Shown piece after piece: positions 9,412-18,575 of a stretch of DNA of 64,000 nt. The DNA is taken from positions 1 to 64,000 of the forward strand of contig CAJKDU010000006.1 of the NCBI GenBank assembly GCA_905198745.1, written 5' to 3'. Both the position numbers and the translations under genes were made by a program. The stretch is from an uncultured Prevotella sp. (GTDB lineage: Bacteria > Bacteroidota > Bacteroidia > Bacteroidales > Bacteroidaceae). Position 1 is the first letter of the stretch, and every line of letters starts with the position of its first letter. The notes beneath the pieces are model-generated. The model did no database searches, had not been told where the DNA came from, and saw nothing but the letters and a program-made list of their open reading frames with translations.

Positions 9412-9419
9412 TAACTTTG
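9412..9419 (+). promoter_or_regulatory. -7 promoter element of the glycosyltransferase operon
   Basis: TAacTTTG lies 18 nt before the ATG at 9438. It overlaps the alternative TTG start at 9417, which argues that 9438 is the true start. No convincing -33 TTTG is seen. Confidence 0.55.
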
Positions 9420-9437
9420 TGGGCAAAGACAAACCTT

Positions 9438-10691
9438 ATGCGCGTACTGATAGTAAACACAAGTGAGAAAAAGGGTGGGGCGGCAGTTGCCGCCAACCGG
9501 TTAACCGAGGCTCTTATCAACAATGGAGTCAAGGCCAAGTTGCTCGTGATGGAGAAACAGACTCAGTCCATATATGTCGCTTCATGCGTAAGCAGATGGT
9601 GGGGGATGTTCTGTTTCATTCTTGAGCGCCTTGTCATCTGGATCGCCAACCTCTTCAGTCGCAAGAATCTTTACACCGTTTCCATTGCCAACACAGGCAA
9701 CGACATTACCCGGACACCTGAATTCCGTGAGGCAGATGTCATTCATCTGCATTGGGTCAACCAGGGCTTTCTTTCTCTTCGTTCTCTCCGCAAGATTCTC
9801 GACAGCGGCAAGCCCGTGGTGTGGACTATGCACGACATGTGGCCCTGCACTTCCATCTGCCATTATTCCTACGGCTGCATGCGCTTTCGTGACGACTGTG
9901 GCGAATGTCCCTTCCTTCGTTTTCCCGGTCGGCATGACCTCTCGTGGAAGGTGATGAAGAAGAAGGTGCGGCTGATGAAAGGACACCGCATCAACATGGT
10001 GGCGGTGAGCAATTGGCTTGCTGACCAGGCACGACAAAGCGCAGTGACCAAGTATCAGAACATATCGGTCATACCCAATGCCCTTTCCCTCTCCCATTTC
10101 CATGTCCTTTCGCGAAGCAATAGCCGTGAGCTACTCGCTCTTCCCGACGATCGCAAAATCATTGTTTTCGGAGCCGCACGTGTGGACGCCCCCATCAAGG
10201 GACTGCACTATTTGCTCGATGCCGTCCAGTTGCTTCTCGACCGGAAGACGTTCCGCAGCGAACAACTCTATCTCGTGCTCTTCGGTGGCATCAAGGACGA
10301 GGCGGTACTCAAGCGCATACCGATAGACCACAGCTATCTGGGCTTTGTTGACGAAGACGACCTTTCCGCCATCTATTCTGCCTCCAATGTGCTCGTTTCT
10401 TCATCTCTCTACGAAACATTCGGACAGACCCTCATTGAAGCACAGGCTTGCGGATGCATCCCTGTGTCTTTCAACAACAGCGGACAAAGAGACATCATTG
10501 ACCATAAGGTCAACGGCTATCTTGCCGACTACAAGTCGGTGGAGAGTCTTGCCGACGGACTTGAGTGGGGGCTTAATGCCGACATCCCTGCTGCCCAGCT
10601 GCGCAACAATGTCATTCGGAAATATTCAGAGAGCGTAGTAGCCAAGAGCTACATAGAACTCTATAATCAAATAGCCAAGACAAAAGCATGA
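9438..10691 (+). CDS. Glycosyltransferase family 4 (GT-B fold)
   Basis: A 417-aa retaining glycosyltransferase, probably cytoplasmic and acting on a nucleotide sugar during surface-polysaccharide assembly. The start MRVLIVNTSEKKGGAAVAA is a typical GT4 first strand. The acceptor domain contains TMHDMWPCTSICHYSY, a cysteine-rich pattern seen in a subset of GT4 enzymes. The donor domain holds the E-x7-E motif (E326 and E334 in YETFGQTLIEAQACG). It overlaps the next gene by 4 nt (ATGA), so the two are translationally coupled. Donor and acceptor sugars are unknown. Confidence 0.88.
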   Translation: MRVLIVNTSEKKGGAAVAANRLTEALINNGVKAKLLVMEKQTQSIYVASCVSRWWGMFCFILERLVIWIANLFSRKNLYTVSIANTGNDITRTPEFREADVIHLHWVNQGFLSLRSLRKILDSGKPVVWTMHDMWPCTSICHYSYGCMRFRDDCGECPFLRFPGRHDLSWKVMKKKVRLMKGHRINMVAVSNWLADQARQSAVTKYQNISVIPNALSLSHFHVLSRSNSRELLALPDDRKIIVFGAARVDAPIKGLHYLLDAVQLLLDRKTFRSEQLYLVLFGGIKDEAVLKRIPIDHSYLGFVDEDDLSAIYSASNVLVSSSLYETFGQTLIEAQACGCIPVSFNNSGQRDIIDHKVNGYLADYKSVESLADGLEWGLNADIPAAQLRNNVIRKYSESVVAKSYIELYNQIAKTKA

Positions 10692-11476
10692 TCAAGTTTA
10701 CCCTCATCACCATTACCTACAATGCCGAACCGGTGCTCCTTCGCACGCTCGACAGCGTGCTCAACCAAGACTGGCGTATGGTGGAGCACATTATCATTGA
10801 CGGCGCATCCACCGACGGCACGCTCCAGATGGCGAAGGATTATATGGAACGTTCCTACGCCTCGGGCAATGGGCACGACGTGCGCATTGTCTCTGAACCC
10901 GACAACGGCATTTATGACGCCATGAACAAAGGGCTTGCCCAGGCTTCAGGCGATTACATCTGCTTTCTCAATGCCGGCGATGCTCTGCCTTCCGCCGACA
11001 CCTTGTCTGCCATAGTCCGTCAATCCGGCATCACTCCCGGACTTCCCGGCCAAGCCTTTCCCGCAGTGCTTTATGGCGACACCCACGTGGTCGACGGCAA
11101 CGGGCATTTCCTCTACCGCCGCCGACTCTCTCCGCCCGAAAACCTCACATGGCGTTCCTTCCGCCACGGCATGCTCGTCTGTCACCAGGCATTCTATGCC
11201 CGCACCGACATTGCCAGGCAGGTGCCCTACGACCTCAGCTACCGCTATTCTGCCGATGTAGATTGGTGCATCCGGGTGATGCGCCTTGCTGCCGACCTTC
11301 ATCTCCCGCTGAAGAATGTGCACGCCGTCGTGGCCAACTATCTGGAAGAAGGAACCACCACACGCCATCACCGGGCTTCGCTCCGTGAACGTTATCACAT
11401 CATGTGCAAGTACTACGGACGTCTTTCCACCATGTGCATGCACCTGTGGTTCGCCATCCGCAACATTATCAAATAA
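10688..11476 (+). CDS. Glycosyltransferase family 2 (GT-A fold)
   Basis: A 262-aa inverting glycosyltransferase. The N-terminus (ITITYNAEPVLLRTLDSVLNQ), IIDGASTDGTL, SEPDNGIYDAMNKGL and FLNAGDAL are GT2 landmarks, resembling colanic-acid WcaE-type enzymes. There is no membrane segment. It overlaps the GT4 gene by 4 nt and is followed after 11 nt by a GH43 gene. The pair probably adds sugars to a glycan; the product is not deducible. Confidence 0.88.
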   Translation: MIKFTLITITYNAEPVLLRTLDSVLNQDWRMVEHIIIDGASTDGTLQMAKDYMERSYASGNGHDVRIVSEPDNGIYDAMNKGLAQASGDYICFLNAGDALPSADTLSAIVRQSGITPGLPGQAFPAVLYGDTHVVDGNGHFLYRRRLSPPENLTWRSFRHGMLVCHQAFYARTDIARQVPYDLSYRYSADVDWCIRVMRLAADLHLPLKNVHAVVANYLEEGTTTRHHRASLRERYHIMCKYYGRLSTMCMHLWFAIRNIIK

Positions 11477-11487
11477 CTCAACTTATT

Positions 11488-12636
11488 ATGAACAAGAAAA
11501 CCATTTCATCCCTGCTGGCAGTCCTCCTCTGTTGTCTGCTTCCCTCCGTCGCCCTCTCGCGCCATGCGGTGACTGACGGACTGGTGGATGCCATGACCGG
11601 TGCCAGCGAACAGGCCGAAGAAAAACAGCAGCCCGTGAACGGCACGGGCAATCTCCAGAAGGGAGACTACGGCTATCTCTATTGTCACATGAGCGACAAG
11701 GGCGAGTGGACAGCCTTTGCCATTAGCCGTGACGGCTATCACTATGAAGACATCATTGGCGGCAAACCCATTTTCGACCCTGCCAAACATGCCCGTATCG
11801 AAGGCGGAACCCGTGATGCCTATATCTGCCGCACTCACGACGGCAAGGGCTATCTCATGGTGACCACCGACATGAGCAACGCCAAGTCGCGCACGTGGAA
11901 CAACTTCGGCATCGACCTGCTCCGCAGCAACGACCTCATTAATTGGACATCGGTGACGTTCGACTTCCGCAAAGGTCCCTCCATATTCTGCGACCCGGAG
12001 TCGCCAGACTGCTATAAAGACTATTCCACCATTAGCCGCGTATGGGCACCACAGATATTCTGGGATCCCAGCTACCGCTGGAGCAACGGCAAGAAGGGCG
12101 GCTACATGATTTACTATTCCCTGCTAAACCGCAACGAGGAAGGCTACGACCGCATGTACTATTCCTATGCCGACGAGACTTTCACCAAGATTACCAAGCC
12201 TCGTCTGCTCTTCGATTGGGGCTATGCCACCATTGATGCCGACATCAACTATCTGCCTTCCGACGGACTCTACCATATGCTCATCAAGAAAGAGGGCGGC
12301 AAGCCTGGCATTTATACCGCTACAGCCAAGTCGATTACCGGTCCGTGGAGCAATCCCGTGGAAGACGACTACGTGAGTTTCGAGGGCAAGAAGAAATGTG
12401 AGGGCAGTTCGGCCTTCCAGCTCATCGGTGACGACACGTGGCGTGTGGCATACATAGAATACTCCTCTCGGCCGAAACACTACCGCATTTGTAAGGCCGA
12501 CAAGTACCTTCGCAACTTTTCTGATCCCGTCGATATCGAGGGCGTGACAGGTCCGCAGCACGGTTCCTTCATGCGTCTCACCAAGAAAGAATATCAACGG
12601 CTGAAACAGTGGTCGGACAGCCAGAAAGAAAAATAG
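11488..12636 (+). CDS. Secreted glycoside hydrolase family 43
   Basis: A 382-aa five-bladed beta-propeller hydrolase; family members act on alpha-arabinosides or beta-xylosides. The start at 11488 is chosen over the in-frame 11404 because it gives a clean signal peptide (MNKKTISSLLAVLLCCLLPSVALS). GH43-like landmarks are VWAPQIFWDP (residues 185-194), DADINYL (about 250) and CEGSSAF with the likely acid E305. A canonical DPH near the N-terminus is not obvious, so the subfamily is uncertain. It is 11 nt after the GT2 gene, an unusual partner; a role in trimming arabinan side chains of the nearby pectin locus is inference. Confidence 0.82.
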   Translation: MNKKTISSLLAVLLCCLLPSVALSRHAVTDGLVDAMTGASEQAEEKQQPVNGTGNLQKGDYGYLYCHMSDKGEWTAFAISRDGYHYEDIIGGKPIFDPAKHARIEGGTRDAYICRTHDGKGYLMVTTDMSNAKSRTWNNFGIDLLRSNDLINWTSVTFDFRKGPSIFCDPESPDCYKDYSTISRVWAPQIFWDPSYRWSNGKKGGYMIYYSLLNRNEEGYDRMYYSYADETFTKITKPRLLFDWGYATIDADINYLPSDGLYHMLIKKEGGKPGIYTATAKSITGPWSNPVEDDYVSFEGKKKCEGSSAFQLIGDDTWRVAYIEYSSRPKHYRICKADKYLRNFSDPVDIEGVTGPQHGSFMRLTKKEYQRLKQWSDSQKEK

Positions 12637-12714
12637 CCAACCTTATTTATATAACCACACACCTTGGTGGAGGCTACGCTTTTCCTGCTGTTTTGTCCCT
12701 TCTGTTGCCTTTCA

Positions 12715-12839
12715 GGCACATTGTCGTAGTGTAACTCGCCTATTAACGCTCCGTAAGTCTACGACTAACACACCCTTACTGGCACACTAATGAACTTTCT
12801 ATCGTATGGAAAGGTTCGTTAGTGTGCCAGTAACGTATA
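12715..12839. repeat. 11-bp-phased repeat cluster, locus 1
   Basis: Cut into 11-bp units from 12715, the plus strand ends successive units with ttgtc, taact, ttaac, taagt, ctaac, ttact and ctaat. These are alternating copies of the complement of GTTAx and ACTTA/AGTTA/AGTAA. The unit at 12781 (ggcacactaat) is one base from the core ggcacactaac, and gttagtgtgcc recurs inverted at 12818-12828. The older units are degenerate. Confidence 0.6.
12777..12833. repeat. Long inverted repeat within repeat locus 1
   Basis: The 20-bp arms 12777-12796 and 12814-12833 match at 19 of 20 positions (ttactggcacactaa... with ...ttagtgtgccagtaa) around a 17-nt loop that can pair further (ttc/gaa). No T-run follows, so a simple terminator is unlikely, although it sits 140 nt after the GH43 stop. 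Confidence 0.8.
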
Positions 12840-13109
12840 AACGGGTAAGCCTCTTGCCGGTAACTGTCCACAGATCCAATCGTCCAATATCCCCGTTTTC
12901 CCCTTCCTTTTAGGAGTCTTCATTTGTTGAATGTGGCTTTTTCTCCCGACGAAAGTGTAAAATTTGAACTCTTTTAACTTAAAGAATGTGTGCGTACACA
13001 CTATGAGACGCCCTGTTGAAACGTACTAATTACGCTTAAAAACGTGCACTTTTGTACGCGTTGGATGATATATGTACAATTTGGATATGCTTATAATATA
13101 GGAATGTTT

Positions 13110-13117
13110 TATCTTTG
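13110..13117 (+). promoter_or_regulatory. -7 promoter element upstream of susC
   Basis: TAtcTTTG, with about 110 nt of leader before the ATG at 13229. The nearest TTTG (13080-13083) is 26 nt upstream, too far for a standard -33. This would fit an activator-dependent promoter (inference). Confidence 0.45.
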
Positions 13118-13228
13118 TCACACATTTTTAGCAATCGAATACATAAAACCAAAAAATAACAAAACCAGTAATCAGCCATGGGGAGAAAAGCCTCCTCTGA
13201 GCTCTTTACCTTACAAAACCATCCAAGA

Positions 13229-16200
13229 ATGAACAATAACAAGATCCTGAAATGTTCAGTTCTACCCTTGGCATTGTGTTTCTCGACGATGACCTTCTCG
13301 CCGTTGTTCGTGCAGAAGGCAGCAGCTGAGATACAGAAGGTGCAACAGGGCGAACTTGTGAAAGGTACAGTTGTCGACGATATGGGCGAGCCCGTTATCG
13401 GCGCAAGTGTAGTTGTTGTAGGTGGCAATGCCACCTTAGGTGCCATTACCGACATTGACGGTAACTTCGCCATCAAGGTGAAGCCGGGCCAGAAACTCAA
13501 GATAACCTATGTGGGTTACAAGGAGTCCATCGTTGTAGCAAAGCAAGGAATGAGGGTGCAGCTGAAAAGTGCAGACCAGACACTTGATGAAGTGACGGTC
13601 GTGGCATACGGCGTCCAGAAGAAAGTGACTGTGACAGGTGCCCTTTCTTCCATTAAGAGTGATGACCTGACTCGTACTCCTGTATCTTCTGTGAACAATG
13701 TGTTGGCAGGACAACTTTCAGGTGTGACCACCGTGCAGTATTCCGGTGAGCCCGGATCCGATGCCGCCTCCATTTTCGTGCGTGGTAAAGGAAGCTGGGT
13801 AGACTCAAATCCTCTTATCCAGGTAGATGGAGTGGAACGCTCCATGAGCGACATTGACCCGAACGAAATCGAAAGCGTTACCGTGCTGAAGGATGCTTCC
13901 GCCACTGCCGTTTTCGGTATTCGTGGTGCCAATGGCGTTGTGCTGATTACTACCAAGCGTGGTAAGGAGGGCAAGGCTAAAATCACGGCGTCTACCTCTT
14001 TCTCCGCATTGACTCCGACAAAGATGGTTGAGCAGGCGTCTTCTTACGACTATGCCAACTTCTATAACCAACTGAGAGAAAACGACGGCTTGAAAGCCAT
14101 GTTCTTGCCGAGCGTTGTCCAGAAATTCAAGGATGGTTCCGACCCTATTCGTTTCCCGAACACGCGTTGGGCTGATTACATCATGAAAGATGTGACCATG
14201 CAGACACAAAGCAATGTCAACATCTCTGGCGGCACCAAGAACGTACGCTACTTCATCAGTGCCGGTATGTTCACCCAGGGAGGCTTGTTCAAGGGCTTTG
14301 AGCAGAGCTATGTCAACGACTATCGCTACAAGCGCTTCAACTATCGTGCCAACCTCGACCTCGATCTGACCAAGACAACCACACTCAGTGTTAATCTGGC
14401 TGGTATGACGGACGAGGCTAAGAAACCGTATACGAGTCAAGGTTCTTCAGGTATGATTAAGAACATCTATTATGCTACCCCATTCTCGAGCCCTGGCATT
14501 GTTGATGGTCGTTTCATTACAAACGGAACGAACAGCGACGATAATGCAGACGGCAGTATGCTGCCATTCATTGGCAGCAATGGTATGGCATACTACGGAT
14601 CGGGCTTTTCCAATACCAATGTCAACAAGTTGAGCATGGATGTGAAGCTTACGCAAAAGCTTGATTTCATTACCAAGGGTTTGTCTTGGCACATCAAGGG
14701 CTCTTACAACAGCTCCTACTCGGTGTATAAAACAGGCTCTGCTTCTATAGCCACTTATACCCCTGTATATAAAAAGGTGCTTGATGAAGACGGCAACGTT
14801 GTGCTCGATGAAAATGGCGAGCCTACGTATGAGATGCTCTACCGCAAGGCTGGCGATACGACAAACCCATCTTACGGAACTTCTACCGGCAAGGGACGTG
14901 ACTGGTATGTTGAGACTGCATTCAACTATAGTCGCACCTTTGGCTTGCATACCGTATCCGGACTGTTGCTCTACAACCAGAGCAAGCAATACTACTACAG
15001 CTCTTCCTATGCCGACATTCCCCGCACATACGTTGGTCTTGTTGCCCGTGTGACTTACGACTGGAATCACCGCTATATGGCAGAGTTCGACTTCGGTTAT
15101 AACGGCTCTGAAAACTTCGCTCCCGAACGTCGTTACGGTTCATTCCCTGCAGGTTCTGTGGGATGGCTCATCAGTGACGAACCTTTCTTCAAGCCTTTGA
15201 AGAAGGTGGTGTCTTTCCTCAAGCTCCGCGGTTCTTGGGGTTTGGTAGGTAGCGACAAGATCGGAACTCGCTTCGCCTATCTTCCTGATCCTTACAATGT
15301 TAACCAGACAGCGTTGTTCGATCGTACCAGCTTTGATAGCGGCGCTTACGGATACATCTTTGGTACTCGCTATGGACAGGTTTCCGAGAATGCCAAGTAT
15401 GGTGCCGTGGAAGGTGCCAAGAACAATCCTCTTGTTACATGGGAAACAGCCTTCAAGCAGGACTATGGTGTAGACATCAATTTCTTCAACGAACGTCTCC
15501 GCGCCACATTCGACTACTATCATGAGAGTCGTAAGGACATCTTCCTTAGCGACGGAACCGTTCCTGCCATTGTCGGCTTCACTCCTCCAAAGTCAAACCT
15601 CGGTAAGGCCGAATCTTGGGGCTACGAAGTGTCATTGGGCTGGAACGACAAGATTGGTGACAACTTCCGCTATTGGGCAAAGATGAACCTCTCTTACAAC
15701 CAAAACAAGGTGATTGAAATGAAGGAGGCTCCTCAGAACAACGAATACCAGTACTCCAAGAATCACCGCATAGGTTCCCGTTCACAGTTGAAGTTCTGGA
15801 AGTTCTATTATGAAGGTGCCGAGGCCGACTATGAAAAGGAATTCGGTTCTCCATTCCCCAAGCAGAAGGTAGACAAGCTGGAATACGGCGATGCCGTATA
15901 TGTAGACCTTGACAAGAACGGTGTGATTGACGGTAATGATAACAGCCGCGATTACGGTTATACTGACGATCCTCAATACATTGTCGGCCTGAACCTCGGG
16001 TTCCAGTGGAAGAACTTGAGCTTCAGTGCACAGTTGACAGGCGCATGGAATGTGAGCCGTATGATTGAAGACGTGTTCCGCCAGCCGTTCAAGAGCAATA
16101 ATTCCACTACAGAGGGTGGTTTGCTTCAGTATCACGTAGACAACACCTGGACCAAGGAAAACCCGTCACAGGGAGCCGAGTATCCACGTGCCACAAGGAA

Positions 16201-16465
16201 CAATGCCGACCAAAACTATGCAACTTCCACTCTCTATGAGAAAGATGCCAAGTATCTGCGTCTGAAGACCTTGCAGGTGGCTTACGACTTCCACTTCCCG
16301 TTTATGAAAGTGCTGGGCTTGAACCAATTGCAGCTCTCTTTGAGTGGCTACAATCTTTTCACACTGACTCCTTACAAATGGGGCGATCCGGAGACACGTG
16401 CTTCCAATGCACCCTCTTACCCACTCCAGAGAACCTATACAGCCAGTCTTAAAATCGGATTCTAA
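13229..16465 (+). CDS. SusC/RagA-family TonB-linked outer-membrane transporter, first copy
   Basis: A 1078-aa TonB-dependent transporter that imports oligosaccharides with its SusD lid. The start at 13229 (MNNNKILKCSVLPLALCF) gives a signal peptide; 13178 would add 17 charged residues in front. After it come a carboxypeptidase-regulatory-like domain (GTVVDDMGEPVIGASVVV), a plug domain (VLAGQLSGVTTVQYSGEPG, IQVDGVERSMSDIDPNEIESVTVLKDASA) and a 22-strand-type barrel ending SLKIGF. It heads the probable rhamnogalacturonan locus and is followed by its susD after 14 nt. Confidence 0.93.
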   Translation: MNNNKILKCSVLPLALCFSTMTFSPLFVQKAAAEIQKVQQGELVKGTVVDDMGEPVIGASVVVVGGNATLGAITDIDGNFAIKVKPGQKLKITYVGYKESIVVAKQGMRVQLKSADQTLDEVTVVAYGVQKKVTVTGALSSIKSDDLTRTPVSSVNNVLAGQLSGVTTVQYSGEPGSDAASIFVRGKGSWVDSNPLIQVDGVERSMSDIDPNEIESVTVLKDASATAVFGIRGANGVVLITTKRGKEGKAKITASTSFSALTPTKMVEQASSYDYANFYNQLRENDGLKAMFLPSVVQKFKDGSDPIRFPNTRWADYIMKDVTMQTQSNVNISGGTKNVRYFISAGMFTQGGLFKGFEQSYVNDYRYKRFNYRANLDLDLTKTTTLSVNLAGMTDEAKKPYTSQGSSGMIKNIYYATPFSSPGIVDGRFITNGTNSDDNADGSMLPFIGSNGMAYYGSGFSNTNVNKLSMDVKLTQKLDFITKGLSWHIKGSYNSSYSVYKTGSASIATYTPVYKKVLDEDGNVVLDENGEPTYEMLYRKAGDTTNPSYGTSTGKGRDWYVETAFNYSRTFGLHTVSGLLLYNQSKQYYYSSSYADIPRTYVGLVARVTYDWNHRYMAEFDFGYNGSENFAPERRYGSFPAGSVGWLISDEPFFKPLKKVVSFLKLRGSWGLVGSDKIGTRFAYLPDPYNVNQTALFDRTSFDSGAYGYIFGTRYGQVSENAKYGAVEGAKNNPLVTWETAFKQDYGVDINFFNERLRATFDYYHESRKDIFLSDGTVPAIVGFTPPKSNLGKAESWGYEVSLGWNDKIGDNFRYWAKMNLSYNQNKVIEMKEAPQNNEYQYSKNHRIGSRSQLKFWKFYYEGAEADYEKEFGSPFPKQKVDKLEYGDAVYVDLDKNGVIDGNDNSRDYGYTDDPQYIVGLNLGFQWKNLSFSAQLTGAWNVSRMIEDVFRQPFKSNNSTTEGGLLQYHVDNTWTKENPSQGAEYPRATRNNADQNYATSTLYEKDAKYLRLKTLQVAYDFHFPFMKVLGLNQLQLSLSGYNLFTLTPYKWGDPETRASNAPSYPLQRTYTASLKIGF

Positions 16466-16479
16466 ACGTAATGACCAAT

Positions 16480-18543
16480 ATGAAACTATATAACAAACTT
16501 TATACAGGGTTGGCAGGCATGATGCTTGGAGCATCTGTCTTTACGGCTTGTACTGACAAGATTGCTTTCGGCAATGCCTTCCAGCAGAAGCCGTCAGGCT
16601 CCACGGTGACCAAGGATACCGTGTTCAATAGTCCTACCTATACAGAGCAATTCCTGACGTCTATCTATGCTTTGCAATATTACGGATTGCCATATAATAA
16701 TAAGTGTGGAAACAGTGCCAGTCCATGGACCGGTAAATTCGACCAGCTGACAGACTGCTGGTTGATGCATTGGGATTCCAATACTATTTGGAATGAATAT
16801 TATTCGGGCACGCTTGATGCCACTAAGACCCCATTGTTGAGCTACACCCAAGATAATGTTTGGCAAGCTGTTCGTGCAGGCTGGTTGCTCTTAGAGAATG
16901 TAGACAATGTGCCGGGCTTGTCTGAAGAAAAGAAAGCTTCTTTCAAGGCACAGGCCAAGTGCCTGATTGCCGCACGTTATTTCGACTTGTTTGCCGTTTA
17001 TGGCGGTCTTCCTATTGTTGACCATGCTTTTGAAGGCACAGAGTCATCTTACAGTTTGCCGCGTGCCACGGTCGAGGAGACTGTGAACTTTATGGTAGGC
17101 TTGCTGGATGATGCCATCAACTCAAATGCTCTCCTCTGGGCATATGATGGCAATACGACAGAAACCGACGCTGCCAATAACACAGGCCGTTGGACCCAGG
17201 CTGGAGCTGAAGCCTTGAAGGCAAAGATTCTTACCTTTGCCGCTTCTCCTCTTTATAATGCCGACCAGGGCTATTATGGTGGAACTTCCGAAGCAGAACA
17301 GAATCATCTTGTATGGTATGGCAATTTCGACCAACAGCGTTGGCAGCGGGCACTGGAGGCCTGTGAGAAGTTCTTTGCCGATGTGAAGAGCAAGGGCCAT
17401 TATCAGTTGGTCACTACCGATTATCTTGGCTTGAGGAATAGCAATGACACCTATCGTTTGGCTTATCGCCGTGGCTACATTGACCATTCAAGCCCTGAGA
17501 TTCTGCATTCTGTGCGTGTGCATGGTTACGACTCTTATGGATCCAAGTCTTATGTATGGCATGCTTGGCTCGACAACCCTGCCCGTTTGAACTGTCTGCC
17601 TACCGAGGAATACGTAGAGTTGTTCCCCTGGTCATCCGGTCAGCCATTTAATTGGGACAAGGATATGGCCTCTGGCAAAATCCAGGGCTCCAACGGCAAA
17701 CTCTTCTATCAGTATAAGTCAAGGATGGGTGTGATGACTAAAACACCGCAACGCGACCCCCGTCTCTACGAAGAGTGTATCGTGACAGGCCAGAACTATT
17801 CTTTGGACGGTACCACAGGAAAGGCAAATGGCGACATATATGAATTGTGGGTTGGTGGCTATGACGCTGCATCCAATGTCGCAACATGGGATGAGAAAAG
17901 CCAGCAACTGAAGATGACCGAGGCTTTGTCCAAGCGTTACGCTTCAGGCTTTGATTGCAACAAGTATTATATAGGTACCGATTACCAGCGTACCTTCTGG
18001 ACACAGTGGAGCTATCTCAGCTTGAACGAGATGTATCTGATGTATGCCGAATGTCTGGCACAATGCGACAGACTGACGGAAGCTCTTGCACAGGTCAATG
18101 TCGTTCGCAAGCGTGTTGGCTTGGGCAATACGGAAACCTACACACCGTCGCTCAAGACAGACAAGGCAGGCCTCATAGACGAAATACTCAACGAGCGTGC
18201 CCGCGAATTGGGCTTGAGCAACAATCACTACTATGACATGATTCGCTACAAGAAAGGCGAATGGATGACCAAGCCATTGCATGGATTGCTTACCTTCCGT
18301 ATGCAGAAGAATGCTGAAGGTAAATGGGTACGTGTGTATCGCCCTTGGAAGGGTGACGACAAGAACGCCAACGAGGCAGAACCCTCACGCTTTGAGTATG
18401 AAAAGTTTGAAATATCCAACCGCAAGCATGCCTTGTGGGGACAGGATCCTACATCGCAGACAGTGACAAAATGGTTCCTTTGGCCTTTCCCGCAGACGGA
18501 AATCAACAAGAACTACGGATTGATTCAGAACCCGGGTTGGTAA
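16480..18543 (+). CDS. SusD/RagB-family surface lipoprotein, first copy
   Basis: A 687-aa glycan-binding lipoprotein that forms the lid over the SusC channel. The signal peptide ends in a lipobox (ASVFTAC). The TPR-rich SusD fold is recognisable by LLENVDNVPG, CLIAARYFDLFAVYGGLPIV, LNEMYLMYAECLAQC, LINVVRKR-like AQVNVVRKRVGL and the C-terminal WFLWPFPQTEINKNYGLIQNPGW. An in-frame ATG at 16471 (three residues earlier) is an alternative start. It is larger than a typical SusD (about 550 aa). Confidence 0.92.
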   Translation: MKLYNKLYTGLAGMMLGASVFTACTDKIAFGNAFQQKPSGSTVTKDTVFNSPTYTEQFLTSIYALQYYGLPYNNKCGNSASPWTGKFDQLTDCWLMHWDSNTIWNEYYSGTLDATKTPLLSYTQDNVWQAVRAGWLLLENVDNVPGLSEEKKASFKAQAKCLIAARYFDLFAVYGGLPIVDHAFEGTESSYSLPRATVEETVNFMVGLLDDAINSNALLWAYDGNTTETDAANNTGRWTQAGAEALKAKILTFAASPLYNADQGYYGGTSEAEQNHLVWYGNFDQQRWQRALEACEKFFADVKSKGHYQLVTTDYLGLRNSNDTYRLAYRRGYIDHSSPEILHSVRVHGYDSYGSKSYVWHAWLDNPARLNCLPTEEYVELFPWSSGQPFNWDKDMASGKIQGSNGKLFYQYKSRMGVMTKTPQRDPRLYEECIVTGQNYSLDGTTGKANGDIYELWVGGYDAASNVATWDEKSQQLKMTEALSKRYASGFDCNKYYIGTDYQRTFWTQWSYLSLNEMYLMYAECLAQCDRLTEALAQVNVVRKRVGLGNTETYTPSLKTDKAGLIDEILNERARELGLSNNHYYDMIRYKKGEWMTKPLHGLLTFRMQKNAEGKWVRVYRPWKGDDKNANEAEPSRFEYEKFEISNRKHALWGQDPTSQTVTKWFLWPFPQTEINKNYGLIQNPGW

Positions 18544-18575
18544 TCGATTTACTTCATTTAATACTTGAATAAGTT

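Larger units (their letters stand above)
12637..13109. other. Gene-free stretch between GH43 and susC
   Basis: There is no credible reading frame here. It holds the phased repeats and the long inverted repeat listed separately, then AT-rich sequence leading to the susC promoter. Confidence 0.6.
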
